Shown: positions 16,889 to 25,964, numbered from the stretch's first letter. The stretch is 64,000 nt of DNA from Sporosarcina ureae DSM 2281 (GCF_000425545.1 NZ_AUDQ01000005.1:62001-126000); one strand, 5' to 3'. Notes: generated from the letters alone by a model not told the origin. A program made the numbers and translations.

Positions 16889-17638
16889 GTGAACGAAGCA
16901 GCTATTACATTAGACGGTTGGTATGTACTTCATGATTTTCGCACGATGGACTGGGCTTCTTGGAAACTAATTTCAAAAGAAGAACGCCAGGCAGCAGTCA
17001 ATGAATTTCTAACATTTTTAGAGCGTATGCAAGAAGCGGATGATGCTAAAACAGGAAGTCATGCGTTTTATACAGTAGTTGGTCAAAAGGCAGACTTCAT
17101 GCTGATGACATTACGTCCTACAATGGATGAACTTCAGCAACTAGAAGCAGAATTCAATAAGTTAACGATTGCGGATTACACTATCCCGGCGTATTCGTAT
17201 GTGTCGGTAGTCGAGTTATCGAATTACCTAGCAGGTGAATCTGACGAAGATCCATATCAGAACCCATATGTACGCGGTCGCTTGTATCCTGAACTACCAC
17301 GTAGCCAATACGTTTGTTTCTATCCAATGGACAAGAAGCGCGAAGGCGAAGACAACTGGTACATGCTCGACATGGACAACCGCAAGAGTTTAATGCGCAG
17401 CCACGGCATGATCGGCCGCGGATATGCAGGTAAAGTGAAGCAAATCATCTCCGGCTCCGTTGGTTTTGACGATTACGAGTGGGGCGTCACGTTGTTCTCT
17501 GATGACGTGTTGCAGTTTAAGAAGCTCATCTATGAAATGCGTTTTGATGAAGTCAGCGCACGCTACGGCGTATTCGGCTCGTTCTTCGTCGGTACGATTT
17601 TAGACGCCGACAAGCGCGCAGCATTTTTCGAAGTATAA
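16889..17638 (+). CDS. hemQ: Coproheme decarboxylase HemQ
   Basis: A 249-residue chlorite-dismutase-fold enzyme that converts coproheme III to heme b in the Gram-positive coproporphyrin pathway. The [20 protein letters not shown] block contains the catalytic tyrosine region, and [19 protein letters not shown] contains the proximal heme histidine. Translation starts at GTG (16889) behind AAAGGAGA. B. subtilis has hemQ (ywfI) beside pta, the same divergent arrangement as here. Confidence 0.96.
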   Translation: MNEAAITLDGWYVLHDFRTMDWASWKLISKEERQAAVNEFLTFLERMQEADDAKTGSHAFYTVVGQKADFMLMTLRPTMDELQQLEAEFNKLTIADYTIPAYSYVSVVELSNYLAGESDEDPYQNPYVRGRLYPELPRSQYVCFYPMDKKREGEDNWYMLDMDNRKSLMRSHGMIGRGYAGKVKQIISGSVGFDDYEWGVTLFSDDVLQFKKLIYEMRFDEVSARYGVFGSFFVGTILDADKRAAFFEV

Positions 17639-17650
17639 TACGTAAGACTG

Positions 17651-17684
17651 AAGCCGCGAATGAAACACTTCGCGGCTTTTTTTG
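17651..17684 (+). terminator. hemQ terminator
   Basis: AGCCGCGAA, an eight-base loop, TTCGCGGCT and seven T residues immediately after the hemQ stop. Confidence 0.9.
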
Positions 17685-17720
17685 TTATCTGTAGTAGAAA
17701 GTGAATGGGGCTTAGGGATA

Positions 17721-17895
17721 GGGATTGAAGCTCCAGTTGGGGGACGCTTTCCGGGGGAGCAATCTTGAGCCAAGCGAACAGCGAAGGGTTCGCTTTGCCT
17801 TAATTTCTGTGTATTTTGCAGAAATTAAGGCACCTGCCTAGGGTCTCAAGATCACTCTATTCCCCAGGAGTCGCCCCCAACTTCCGCTCCAATCC
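17721..17895. repeat. Palindromic intergenic element with an inserted perfect hairpin
   Basis: The left end GGGATTGAAGCTCCAGTTGG and the inverted complement of the right end (GGATTGGAGCGGAAGTTGGG) match with few differences, forming terminal inverted repeats more than 20 bp long. Inner motifs CTTGAGCC and GGGTCTCAAG also pair. In the loop, 17797-17809 and 17819-17831 form a perfect 13-bp hairpin (GCCTTAATTTCTG) that other copies lack. Between this copy and the next (17896-18030) lies a short segment resembling 26850-26970. Confidence 0.7.
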
Positions 17896-18030
17896 TACGT
17901 TCAAAGTGGTTTAACTTAGAAGCATTACTGTTAATAGCAAGTGAATTATTGTTGGCTTCTAACTTAGTTAAATTTAAGCGCAACATAAGGTCTTGAATTT
18001 CACTCTCTAACTCCAGAAAATGACAGTAGT

Positions 18031-18220
18031 GAAGCGAAGTGGAAGGCGGCGACTCGGGGAGGATCAGCCCGACAGGTAAGACCACTAAAGAGAGCAAGAG
18101 CCGTAACGAAGGACGGCTTTTGCGAGTAAAAGCGAAGCGTTAGGAGCACATCTTTGCACTAGCGACTAGGGGGCTTACCGCGAGCCCTCCCGAACGCGTC
18201 CGCCTGGAACGCAGCGAAAC
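18031..18220. repeat. Palindromic intergenic element with the ~70-bp core nested inside
   Basis: Arms contain GGAAGGCGGCGACTCGGGG and, inverted at the other end, CGCGTCCGCC with flanking CTGGAACGC. The segment 18092-18162 is the ~70-bp core (GAGCAAGAGCCGT...CTTTGCACTAG), containing a small AAGAGCCGT/ACGGCTTTT hairpin. It lies 266 bp upstream of gerQ. Confidence 0.7.
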
Positions 18221-18326
18221 GAAGCCTTCCCCCAGCCTTGAACTCCCTCTTCCGAAAAACATCATTCATACCCACCACCCTTCCAACATAAGATACAACC
18301 AAGGGGGTTTTGCTTTAGCTGTCATC

Positions 18327-18458
18327 GTGACAACCAAAAAGGGAATAGATGCGCTTGCTCGTCTCATACAGACTGAAGAATGTCTGAAACGACTTCACAC
18401 AGACTACTTCAAAACGCAACGCGCCTTTCCCTCGTCCAACAAGACTGCCCGCGAGTAA
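18327..18458 (+). other. Possible short reading frame upstream of gerQ
   Basis: A frame from GTG 18327 to the TAA at 18456 would encode about 43 residues beginning VTTKKGIDALARLIQTEECL and is open further upstream without an ATG. There is no convincing ribosome site at the GTG. It could be a small leader or the remnant of a gene; function cannot be assigned. The rest of 18221-18486 shows nothing recognisable. Confidence 0.2.
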
Positions 18459-18486
18459 AACTAACAGATCTGGAGAGGATGTTGAA

Positions 18487-18831
18487 ATGGTTCAATATTA
18501 TTGGAATCCCGGCTATGCCCAGCAACAAATGGTACCACCACAAACAAATGTACAGGGGAACGCACCAACTACGCCTTTTAGAGAGCAGTCGTACATCGAG
18601 AATATTTTACGGCTTAACAGAGGAAAACCCGGCGTCTTTCACTTTTCATTCGAGCATGCGGTAGAAGCAGGCAAGAACACGAAATCTGTCACGGGTATGG
18701 TAGAAGCTGCAGGACGCGATCACGTCATCCTCAGCGAAGCCAATACAGGACGACGCTATTTATTCCCTATGATCTACTTCGATTATGCGGAGTTCCCTGA
18801 GGAATTAAATTACTTCGACCAAACGCCATAA
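18487..18831 (+). CDS. gerQ: Spore coat protein GerQ
   Basis: A 114-residue GerQ (YwdL) protein: Gln/Pro-rich, low-complexity N-terminus (about 1-35), then the conserved EQSYIENILRLNRGKPGVF block and VEAAGRDHVILSEANTGRRY. In B. subtilis GerQ is an inner-coat protein cross-linked by the transglutaminase Tgl and needed for CwlJ localisation in germination. The start follows GGAGAGGATG at suitable spacing. Its neighbour is ywdK as in B. subtilis. No cwlJ homologue is adjacent. Confidence 0.93.
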   Translation: MVQYYWNPGYAQQQMVPPQTNVQGNAPTTPFREQSYIENILRLNRGKPGVFHFSFEHAVEAGKNTKSVTGMVEAAGRDHVILSEANTGRRYLFPMIYFDYAEFPEELNYFDQTP

Positions 18832-18832
18832 G

Positions 18833-18863
18833 AAAAAACCGCTCATCATGTGTGAGCGGTTTT
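18833..18863. terminator. Bidirectional terminator gerQ/ywdK
   Basis: AAAACCGCTCA and TGAGCGGTTTT form an 11-bp perfect stem with a ~7-base loop between convergent genes. Confidence 0.87.
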
Positions 18864-18869
18864 CCTTTG

Positions 18870-19250
18870 TTATCTTCCAAATTTCACTGCAGCAATGATC
18901 AACATGATCCACCCTGCGATGAATGCAACGCCGCCAATCGGAGTGATGGCGCCGAGTATCCCGATTCCAGATAAGCTGAGTACATACAGGCTTCCGGAAA
19001 AAATAATGATACCAGCCAGAATTAAATAGCCAGCCCATGATAGTTGCGTCGATGGCCCAAGCAATGTGCTGCTCATCAAAATACCAATTGCGAGCAAGGC
19101 AATCGCATGGAACATCTGATATTGTACCGCGGTTTCCCAGATGGCTAAGTAATGTTCGGATAGGCGATCTTTCAATGCGTGTGCACCAAATGCTCCAAAT
19201 CCAACTGCGATCGCGGCGTTAATAGCTCCTGCGATAATAAAAAACGGCAT
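18870..19250 (-). CDS. ywdK: DUF423 membrane protein (YwdK-like)
   Basis: A 126-residue integral membrane protein with four predicted transmembrane helices. The [20 protein letters not shown] segment after the first helix and [16 protein letters not shown] are signatures of DUF423. Function is unknown. Gene order gerQ(ywdL)-ywdK-ywdI-ung is preserved from B. subtilis. Confidence 0.9.
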   Translation of the reverse strand: MPFFIIAGAINAAIAVGFGAFGAHALKDRLSEHYLAIWETAVQYQMFHAIALLAIGILMSSTLLGPSTQLSWAGYLILAGIIIFSGSLYVLSLSGIGILGAITPIGGVAFIAGWIMLIIAAVKFGR

Positions 19251-19349
19251 GATTATTCCTTCTTTCTAACAAATCTTGTATATCCTGTTTCCAGTCTACC
19301 ATATTAAAACACGTAGATATGACAGGTGTTTGAACGGTTTGTGGCGCTA

Positions 19350-19613
19350 TCAGAAATCAAACAGCGACTCTCCGTTGGCATCCGCTTCCTGCAATGGTTG
19401 CTCGTTAAGCGACGTAATCGGCGTCGCCTGTACAGAACTCATTTGCATAGCTTGAGGCATGGATGGCACAGATGGCCTTTCATCACTGAGCATCACATTA
19501 CATAACGCTCGCACAGCATAGATGGCTTCTCTTTGTGCCGCTTCATTCTGTGTTTGTTTCGCCAAGCGTACTTGTTGCTCAATTTCTCCAAGCAATTGTG
19601 TAGCTGTAATCAT
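19350..19613 (-). CDS. ywdI: YwdI family protein
   Basis: An 87-residue protein resembling YwdI. The N-terminal helix MITATQLLGEIEQQVRLAK and YAVRALCNVMLSDE are family-like, while the C-terminal third is low complexity (Met/Pro/Gln-rich). The ATG at 19611-19613 follows AAGGGGATG and overlaps the stop of the upstream cysteine-rich gene by 4 bp (ATGA). Function is unknown. Confidence 0.75.
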   Translation of the reverse strand: MITATQLLGEIEQQVRLAKQTQNEAAQREAIYAVRALCNVMLSDERPSVPSMPQAMQMSSVQATPITSLNEQPLQEADANGESLFDF

Positions 19614-19786
19614 CGAATTTTCATCCCCTTTTTCGGTTCGAATTTCATACACTCCATACCAGAAGAACGCTTTACCACTATAGATGGCAACATTTTCGTC
19701 TTAAATCCATATGCCTTGCAGCCGCGCGGACTTGCAGGATCCCATGTTGTATAAAAAAAGATACAGTCGAAGCAATTGACGGCCAT
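19610..19786 (-). CDS. Small conserved four-cysteine protein
   Basis: A 58-residue protein starting MAVNCFDCIFFYTTWDPASP. It has CxxC at the N-terminus, a third cysteine in PRGCKAYGFKT and a fourth in GMECMKFEP, so a zinc-binding rubredoxin-like knuckle is plausible. I recognise the TWDPxxPRGCxxFGFK pattern as recurring beside ung in Bacillales but cannot name a function. The ATG at 19784-19786 lies 8 nt after AAGGAA. It is translationally coupled to ywdI and lies 23 bp after ung on the same strand. Confidence 0.75.
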   Translation of the reverse strand: MAVNCFDCIFFYTTWDPASPRGCKAYGFKTKMLPSIVVKRSSGMECMKFEPKKGMKIR

Positions 19787-19809
19787 CGTCACACTTCCTT
19801 TCTACTTAT

Positions 19810-20487
19810 TCACTTGGTAGTTTTCGCCCAATCTATCGGCTCTCTTCCCCACTCCCGTAAATACTCATTCGTTTTAGTAAACGGCTTACTGCCAAAAAAT
19901 CCTCTGGACGCACTGAACGGACTTGGATGCGGTGATTCAATAATCGCATGGCGCCTGCGGTTGATCAATGCCGTTTTTTCCTGCGCATGTCTTCCCCATA
20001 AAATGAAAACAATTGGTGTGCTGCGCATCGACAGTTTACGAATGACTTCGTCCGTAAAGCGTTCCCAACCTTTTCCGCGATGCGATGCCGCTGCTCCTTC
20101 GCGCACAGTCAGTACAGTATTCAATAATAATACACCTTGTTCGGCCCATCCTGTCAACATTCCTTCAGTTGGGACATCGATCCCGATATCCGATGACAGC
20201 TCTTTAAAAATGTTGCGCAAACTTGGTGGCACTTTCACGCCAGGCTGGACAGAAAAACTCATACCATGCGCCTGGTTTGGCCCATGATACGGATCCTGAC
20301 CCAAAATCACGACTTTGACGTCCTGAAAAGGTGTCAGTTTAAAAGCCGTCCACATATCGGTCATTTGCGGATAGATGATGTGATTTGTATATTCATCTCG
20401 TAGGAACGTACGCAATTCCTGATAATACGGTTTGTCGAATTCATCTTTTAGTAGGTGATCCCAATCATTACGAAATTCTGCTACCAT
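19810..20487 (-). CDS. ung: Uracil-DNA glycosylase
   Basis: A 225-residue family-1 UDG that removes uracil from DNA. The catalytic water-activating motif is [20 protein letters not shown], and the leucine-intercalation/His loop is [17 protein letters not shown]. The ATG at 20485-20487 lies 8 nt after AGGAG; two in-frame starts slightly upstream overlap that site. It overlaps or abuts the DUF4230 gene upstream, so they are probably co-transcribed. Confidence 0.96.
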   Translation of the reverse strand: MVAEFRNDWDHLLKDEFDKPYYQELRTFLRDEYTNHIIYPQMTDMWTAFKLTPFQDVKVVILGQDPYHGPNQAHGMSFSVQPGVKVPPSLRNIFKELSSDIGIDVPTEGMLTGWAEQGVLLLNTVLTVREGAAASHRGKGWERFTDEVIRKLSMRSTPIVFILWGRHAQEKTALINRRRHAIIESPHPSPFSASRGFFGSKPFTKTNEYLREWGREPIDWAKTTK

Positions 20488-20492
20488 ATGCA

Positions 20493-21248
20493 TCACTCCT
20501 TAAATTCAATATCCAGTCGATAGCCTGCGAAAGAAAACATATCTTTCAGCGTTTTTACTGCATTCTGCTCAGCGGATTCCAGCACACCCCGTTCGGATGC
20601 CTCTTCCATTATGAGCGTTTTGGCTTCATTCGCTAGCTCATAGCCTTCTTTTATATCTGCTTTTCCACGGAATAGTCCTTCTACAGAATAGACTTCTACC
20701 TTATCGAAATACAATTCTGCACCACCGAGGAATTCAGCTTTCGGAATTGTCAGCTCAATACGTTTTTCTTCTTCATCCACCCACATATCCTGCTCGGTGA
20801 TTTTACTTAGATCAATTCCCGCTTTGATGGAACCTGGAATGACGACTAATAAATTCCGCTTCGTTCCAGGAAAATTAACACCGATGCTTTGACCGAATAA
20901 TTCATTGTCGGTGCGTTTGACGAGCACTTTCGTATAAGCTTCCGCGGTTGTCAGTTGCTGTAGCTCTTGAACACGCTCAACAAAAGCGGATTTTTGTTCT
21001 GAAAAAGTAGAGCCTAGTTGCATTAAATAAAAGCCTGCGATCGGCAGGGTAATAAGTGCAGCGACCAATAGTAAAATTAATAAAATATACGTTTTTCTCC
21101 ATGATGTCCACAAAGTGAAGGCGAGTTCAAGAATTCCTCCCCTGCGCTTCCGTTTGATCTTTTTTCGCCCAGCGAATGTGACAGCTGCTTGCGCATCAGC
21201 CTCCGTCATTTCCTTCTTCCCTCTCTTAGACGAATCACGCTTACTCAT
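20493..21248 (-). CDS. DUF4230 membrane-anchored protein
   Basis: A 251-residue protein: basic cytoplasmic tail ([10 protein letters not shown], about 30-40), one transmembrane helix near 53-75 ([20 protein letters not shown]), then an extracellular domain typical of DUF4230 with [13 protein letters not shown] and [23 protein letters not shown]. Function is unknown. It overlaps the ribosome site of ung and is divergent from pdxK. Confidence 0.8.
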   Translation of the reverse strand: MSKRDSSKRGKKEMTEADAQAAVTFAGRKKIKRKRRGGILELAFTLWTSWRKTYILLILLLVAALITLPIAGFYLMQLGSTFSEQKSAFVERVQELQQLTTAEAYTKVLVKRTDNELFGQSIGVNFPGTKRNLLVVIPGSIKAGIDLSKITEQDMWVDEEEKRIELTIPKAEFLGGAELYFDKVEVYSVEGLFRGKADIKEGYELANEAKTLIMEEASERGVLESAEQNAVKTLKDMFSFAGYRLDIEFKE

Positions 21249-21443
21249 GGCTCACATCCTCTCGTTTAATCAAACACTCCGTTTCTATTTGTACGTTCCG
21301 TCGAATAATAGGTTTCATTCGTAAGACATGTTCGCGTTACAAGCTTTCTAGACTTTCATCATAACCGAGTTGTTTGTATTTCGATAATTAGTTGTATACT
21401 ATAAATAACATGAAAATTTAGTAAGCGAAGGAGACGTTTTATT

Positions 21444-22277
21444 ATGTCATTAAAGAAAACCTTAACGATTGCAGGCTCGGATACATCAGGCGGTGCGGGT
21501 ATTCAGGCGGATTTGAAGACTTTTCAGGAGCACGGTACGTATGGCATGACAGCTGTGACAGTGATTGTCACGATGGATCCCGATCAGAATTGGTCACATC
21601 ATGTCTATTCTTTGCCGATCGATGTCGTGAAAGCACAATTGAAAACGGCATTATCCACTGGAATCGACGCGATCAAGACAGGCATGTTGAGCACAGAGGA
21701 AGTCATTCAGACAGCTGGTCAGGCAATTGATGAATCCGGTTTGGATCATGTAGTCATCGACCCCGTCATGGTGTGTAAAGGTGAAGATGAGGTATTGAAT
21801 CCTGGGAATACGGATGCGATGATTAAATATCTCGTACCAAAAGCAGAAATCGTCACACCCAATTTATTTGAAGCGGGACAATTGGCTTCTATGAAAACAC
21901 CAAAGACAATTGATGATATGAAAGTGGTGGCACAGAAAATCCATGAACTCGGTGCACGTAATGTGGTGATCAAAGGCGGTAAACAACTCGATCATGAAGA
22001 AGCAGTAGATTTATTCTACGATGGATTGACGTTTACGTTATTAAAATCAGAACGATCTGAAACGTATCATAATCATGGTGCCGGATGCACGTTTGCGGCA
22101 GCAATTACAGCAAATTTAGCGAATGGGTTGTCAATCAAGGATGCGGTCATTGAAGCGAAGCGGTTTGTCACAGCGGCCATTGCGCACGGCTGGAAGCTCA
22201 ATGAGTATGTAGGACCTGTCATGCACGGTGCAAAAAATCAATTCGACGTGCCACAAGTAAAGCTGCAGGAAGTATAA
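21444..22277 (+). CDS. pdxK: Pyridoxine/hydroxymethylpyrimidine kinase (PdxK/ThiD family)
   Basis: A 277-residue ribokinase-fold kinase. The N-terminal LTIAGSDTSGGAGIQADLKT is the ThiD/PdxK substrate-binding block, and NHGAGCTFAAAITANLANG carries the anion-hole GxGC and catalytic region. The single-step kinase type seen next to the ywd genes in B. subtilis (YwdB) is a pyridoxal/pyridoxine kinase, so PdxK is preferred to thiamine-specific ThiD; sequence alone does not separate them. A good site, GAAGGAG, precedes the ATG. Confidence 0.9.
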   Translation: MSLKKTLTIAGSDTSGGAGIQADLKTFQEHGTYGMTAVTVIVTMDPDQNWSHHVYSLPIDVVKAQLKTALSTGIDAIKTGMLSTEEVIQTAGQAIDESGLDHVVIDPVMVCKGEDEVLNPGNTDAMIKYLVPKAEIVTPNLFEAGQLASMKTPKTIDDMKVVAQKIHELGARNVVIKGGKQLDHEEAVDLFYDGLTFTLLKSERSETYHNHGAGCTFAAAITANLANGLSIKDAVIEAKRFVTAAIAHGWKLNEYVGPVMHGAKNQFDVPQVKLQEV

Positions 22278-22287
22278 CGAATCCTTA

Positions 22288-22316
22288 CAAGTCAGGTGTA
22301 TTCCTGACTTTTTTGT
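22288..22316 (+). terminator. pdxK terminator
   Basis: AAGTCAGG, loop TGTATT, CCTGACTT and a T-run directly after the stop. Confidence 0.87.
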
Positions 22317-22407
22317 GAGCCGTCTGATCGCATTCAAACTACACTATCTATATAATAGTAAATAGGAAGATTGCAGCGAAATGACTGCAAGATTTAGGAG
22401 GATGAGT

Positions 22408-22758
22408 ATGGAAACTGTTGACGTAAAACATTTACAGGAGTTACTGGACTCCTTTGCCAATAAAGATGTCTACATACATTTGGAAACAACAAATGGATCG
22501 TATGCTTCTCATTTCCAAGAAGGTTTTTTTAATGCTGGGGCGTTTATCCGTAATGTCGTGATCCGTTATGAACTTGGAAAAGTGGCGGGCGAATCCCCTC
22601 ACCGTATCGGTTTGAAATTGCCGAGTGGCTGGATTTACGCACAAGGAATCACACACTATACACTTGACGAACATAATCGTTTACTGATGGCGGGACTTGG
22701 ACCTGATGGAAAACTAGCGGTAGCGCTTGAAATCAGCGAAACGCCATTTGCTTATTAA
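22408..22758 (+). CDS. yojF: YojF family protein (DUF1806)
   Basis: A 116-residue YojF protein of unknown function. Conserved stretches include DVYIHLETTNGSYA, GAFIRNVVIRYELGKVAG and RIGLKLPSGWIYAQGITHY. The ATG at 22408 lies 6 nt after AGGAGG; an ATG two codons earlier touches that site. A TATAAT at 22351-22356 is a likely -10 box. It precedes bshB2, as yojF precedes yojG in B. subtilis, which suggests a link to bacillithiol metabolism. Confidence 0.88.
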   Translation: METVDVKHLQELLDSFANKDVYIHLETTNGSYASHFQEGFFNAGAFIRNVVIRYELGKVAGESPHRIGLKLPSGWIYAQGITHYTLDEHNRLLMAGLGPDGKLAVALEISETPFAY

Positions 22759-22774
22759 GAAGGGAGATTTTTTG

Positions 22775-23446
22775 ATGTTACAAAAAGAACGACACGTACT
22801 CATTGTGTTCCCTCATCCTGATGATGAATCATTCGGCACTGCCGGCACGATTGCACAATATATTGAAATGGGCGTACCCGTTACGTATGCTTGCTTGACA
22901 CTTGGCGAGATGGGCCGAAACCTGGGAAATCCTCCTTTTGCAAACCGCGAAACACTACCGCAAATCCGTAAACAAGAGTTGCTGGATGCGTGTAATGCAA
23001 TGGGATTGACAGATTTACGAATGATGGGACTTCGCGATAAAACGATAGAATTTGAAGATCCCGAGAAACTTGTTAAACTGATGACCGATCTCATTGAAGA
23101 AACAAACCCTTCAGTAGTCATCTCATTCCACCCGACGCTTGCTGTACACCCTGACCACAATGCAACAGGTGTAGCTGTGATTGAAGCGATGAACCGTAGG
23201 CCGGAAACGGATCGACCGGTACTGTACATGAAAGCATTCGATAATGATACGTTGAACCAACTGGGTGAGCCGCATGTTGTGCACCATACACCTAACGTAG
23301 CAGATAAAAAGATTGCCGCTTTACGCGCACATGCCTCCCAGACAGTTTGGATGCTACCCGATATGGAAAAACGATGGGCTGCAGACGACAAGGATGCACT
23401 TGACTGGTTGTATAATGAAGCCTTTTATATCCATGAATTCAAGTAA
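22775..23446 (+). CDS. bshB2: Bacillithiol biosynthesis deacetylase BshB2
   Basis: A 223-residue LmbE-fold, zinc-dependent N-acetylglucosaminyl-malate deacetylase. Metal ligands lie in FPHPDDESFG near residues 11-20 and HPDHNATG near 127; the fold's GEMGRNLGNP and VVISFHPTLAVHPDH segments are present. The ATG at 22775 follows AAGGGAG. It works in the second step of bacillithiol synthesis (or in bacillithiol-conjugate processing), paired with yojF. Confidence 0.92.
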   Translation: MLQKERHVLIVFPHPDDESFGTAGTIAQYIEMGVPVTYACLTLGEMGRNLGNPPFANRETLPQIRKQELLDACNAMGLTDLRMMGLRDKTIEFEDPEKLVKLMTDLIEETNPSVVISFHPTLAVHPDHNATGVAVIEAMNRRPETDRPVLYMKAFDNDTLNQLGEPHVVHHTPNVADKKIAALRAHASQTVWMLPDMEKRWAADDKDALDWLYNEAFYIHEFK

Positions 23447-23476
23447 AAAACCGCAGAGTCTGCGGTTTTTTTGTTT
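23447..23476. terminator. Bidirectional terminator after bshB2
   Basis: AAAAACCGCAGA, GTC, TGCGGTTTTTTT; serves bshB2 and the convergent ATPase gene. Confidence 0.87.
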
Positions 23477-23487
23477 TATATACGACA

Positions 23488-24597
23488 TTACTTCTCTTCA
23501 AACGCTTTAATAAAGGCATAGAGATCTTGCAACTTCTTCTCAAACACTTCCACGTTTAACGCACGGTCCATTTGGATTCTTGCGCTGTTTTGTGATTGCA
23601 CAGCGACTTGCATCTGCCTGCCCGCTTCCCCAATCACTGTTTGATAGCGACGTCGTATAGTATCGATTTGCTTTTCTGCTTCTTCATCTTCTGCGCATAA
23701 CGGCACGATATCCACTAATTCATCGCGCGGACTTTCTGCATCATAAGCATGGGGCTGCGTCGAATCAAACAGGCACACCGATAACTCTGGGAACAGGACT
23801 AAGTCGATACTTGCAGGATCCAGTCCACACCAACCATACAGCACATCAAGCCCCCGACGCTGTGCTTCGTCTCCGAGCGCTCTCATCATCGTTGACTTGC
23901 CTGTGCCCGGTAAGCCCTTGATTAGTAAGCGACGTTTCGTACGTTTCGTGATGGACGGGATGAAGTCATGTGCACTGCCAGCTGACAATGAACCGATAAT
24001 GCGATGCGAGACGTGAGCCAATTTCGTTAGTTCAATCGTACCAAATAGCTCTTGCTTTAATTCTTCTGTAATCTCTTCATGGCGGGCCCAATCCATACGT
24101 GCGATATTGACTGCTTCCCATTCGTCATGAATCGCTTTTGCTCGTTTCAGCTCTTTCAACGATTGATCGAAGTGTGTTCTCTCCTGTTTCAACAAAGCAC
24201 TCACTTCGTCATGCTGTCCGAGTAACTGATCCTGATGATAGACATCATAGAAGCAAAAGACTTTATGTCTCTTGCCAAGATCTGTCGGCTCGAATGAAAT
24301 CGGATGGGATGCCTGCAAGATGAAAAGTTCCAGTCCTTTAACATAAATCGCATTAGTTTTATCCACATGACCAGGATTCATGAATCGATCCACACTATAG
24401 CCCCTGTTGACAAAATAGACCGCCAAGTCATTGAGCACTTGCGATAAGGAATGTGTAGGCAAACACTTCAAAAATATCGTCTTCTTTGATTCCGCGAGCA
24501 ACTCCTCATATTTATGCTGCACGCCTTGTCCTGTATAAGCCGTTCCCATATATTCTGTAATATGTCCGTATATATTGACCACCCTTTCTTTCTTCAT
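23488..24597 (-). CDS. PRK06851-like P-loop ATPase with one degenerate half
   Basis: About 369 residues. The C-terminal half has an intact Walker A, LLIKGLPGTGKSTMMRAL (near 225-242), and an FPELSVCLFDSTQPH strand. The N-terminal half appears to be a second, decayed copy: FLKCLPTHSLSQVLNDLA aligns with the Walker A region but lacks the GxxGxGKS residues. A charged coiled-coil-like stretch (about 135-185) lies between. Related two-domain ATPases in Bacilli have no established function. The start is uncertain: ATG 24597 has no clear ribosome site, an AGAAAGG just downstream touches a GTG at 24582, and an upstream GTG at 24630 is also open. Confidence 0.7.
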   Translation of the reverse strand: MKKERVVNIYGHITEYMGTAYTGQGVQHKYEELLAESKKTIFLKCLPTHSLSQVLNDLAVYFVNRGYSVDRFMNPGHVDKTNAIYVKGLELFILQASHPISFEPTDLGKRHKVFCFYDVYHQDQLLGQHDEVSALLKQERTHFDQSLKELKRAKAIHDEWEAVNIARMDWARHEEITEELKQELFGTIELTKLAHVSHRIIGSLSAGSAHDFIPSITKRTKRRLLIKGLPGTGKSTMMRALGDEAQRRGLDVLYGWCGLDPASIDLVLFPELSVCLFDSTQPHAYDAESPRDELVDIVPLCAEDEEAEKQIDTIRRRYQTVIGEAGRQMQVAVQSQNSARIQMDRALNVEVFEKKLQDLYAFIKAFEEK

Positions 24598-24642
24598 TTC
24601 ATTATATGTATAGGCAAATAAAAAAAGCACAGCCGAGTGGGC

Positions 24643-25296
24643 TTATGCTCCTTTATAGTGTAATAAAACTTTTTCATCCGTTTGATGAGTGATCTTCAAT
24701 AACATCTTCTTGCATTGCGGTAAGGCGATTTGAATGATTTGACCAGAGAAGAGGACGACAACCAATGTACCGACCCCTACAGGACCACCCAGTAAGAAAC
24801 CAATCAGTGTAGCAATGGCTTCAATCGTAGTCCGTACTAATCGAAGACTCCAACCAAACTTTTCAACGAACAACAGCATCAAGCTGTCACGAGGTCCAGC
24901 CCCAAGATTCGGCGAGACATATATTCCTACCCCATAGGACAGGACAAATACACCAATGATGAAACAAATAATTTGCACAGTCAATGAAGTAACATCAGGT
25001 ATCAGCCAGTTGAAAAAGTCGATAAATAATCCGATGACCAACATATTAAGCCATGTACCTAATCTTGGCCATTCTCTTAAAATAATCGACGTCACCGAAA
25101 TGATAACAAAACCCGATATAATACTCCACGACCCTATCGTTAATCCAAAGTTTTGATACAAACCAAGATGGAGCACATCCCAAGGGGCAATCCCAAGCCG
25201 CTGACCTTTAATCATCAATGAGATGCCAAGCGACATGATCATCATGCCGCCGATGAAAAATATCCATCGCCAAGCTAATAAATTACGCATATACAT
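24643..25296 (-). CDS. YczE/YitT-type membrane protein
   Basis: A 217-residue protein with five to six transmembrane helices. The LGIAPWDVLHLGLYQNFGLTIG and SPNLGAGPRDSLMLLFVEKFG repeats are typical of the YczE/YyaS group (two related halves). Function is unknown; B. subtilis YczE affects lipopeptide production. It follows the ATPase's upstream end by 45 bp and could share a transcript with it. Confidence 0.78.
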   Translation of the reverse strand: MYMRNLLAWRWIFFIGGMMIMSLGISLMIKGQRLGIAPWDVLHLGLYQNFGLTIGSWSIISGFVIISVTSIILREWPRLGTWLNMLVIGLFIDFFNWLIPDVTSLTVQIICFIIGVFVLSYGVGIYVSPNLGAGPRDSLMLLFVEKFGWSLRLVRTTIEAIATLIGFLLGGPVGVGTLVVVLFSGQIIQIALPQCKKMLLKITHQTDEKVLLHYKGA

Positions 25297-25362
25297 TCTT
25301 CTTTCTTTTAATCGTCAGTCTCATCATTCATTGTAACAGAAATCAACAAAGTTGCTATGGCA

Positions 25363-25851
25363 TTACTTTACGAGATCGCTAAATTGTGCTTTTGTGACCT
25401 GTGCCAAGTCTTGTGGCGCCAATTTCAATTGCAAACCGACTTTGCCCGCACTGACATAAAAATAGTCGAGCGTTTCAGCTTGTTGGTCAATGAATGTCGG
25501 TAACTCCCGTTTCATACCGATTGGCGAACAACCGCCACGGACATAACCCGTTTCTTTCGTCAATTCTTTCATTGGAAGCATTTCTACTTTTTTAAAGCCT
25601 GCCGTTTTTGCTGCCTTTTTCAAGTCTAGCTCATCTGAGACAGGAATGATAAAGACGAGTAAATCCGTTTTGCTCGCCATGGCAACGAGCGTTTTATACA
25701 CGCTAGAGACTGGTTCATTCGTTTTATTCGCAACGGAAATACCATCATTGTATCCATCATCCGTTTGATAACTACGGATTTCAAATGGAAAATCTTCACT
25801 TTCTATGATGCGAATTGCATTGGTTTTCGGTAATTTATTCTTCTTTGACAT
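25363..25851 (-). CDS. ybaK: Cys-tRNA(Pro) deacylase YbaK/EbsC
   Basis: A 162-residue YbaK-family trans-editing protein that hydrolyses mischarged Cys-tRNA(Pro). The conserved lysine lies in SVYKTLVA, and the GYVRGGCSPIGMKRELPTFID segment is diagnostic for YbaK as opposed to ProXp-ala. A usable AGGAAG site precedes the ATG. Confidence 0.92.
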   Translation of the reverse strand: MSKKNKLPKTNAIRIIESEDFPFEIRSYQTDDGYNDGISVANKTNEPVSSVYKTLVAMASKTDLLVFIIPVSDELDLKKAAKTAGFKKVEMLPMKELTKETGYVRGGCSPIGMKRELPTFIDQQAETLDYFYVSAGKVGLQLKLAPQDLAQVTKAQFSDLVK

Positions 25852-25911
25852 ATGTAGGACTTCCTTTCTCTTCGTTTTAATGGAAAGCTAGCAGAATATA
25901 TATCATCGAAA

Positions 25912-25955
25912 AAGCCCATTCACTGGGTTCCAGCAAAACGGGCTTTATTTTCAAA
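25912..25955 (-). terminator. Terminator downstream of the 194-residue gene
   Basis: On the minus strand AAAGCCCGTT...AATGGGCTTTTTC forms a 10-bp stem with a T-run, about 10 bp from the stop at 25965. Confidence 0.75.
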
Positions 25956-25964
25956 CAAATCAGA

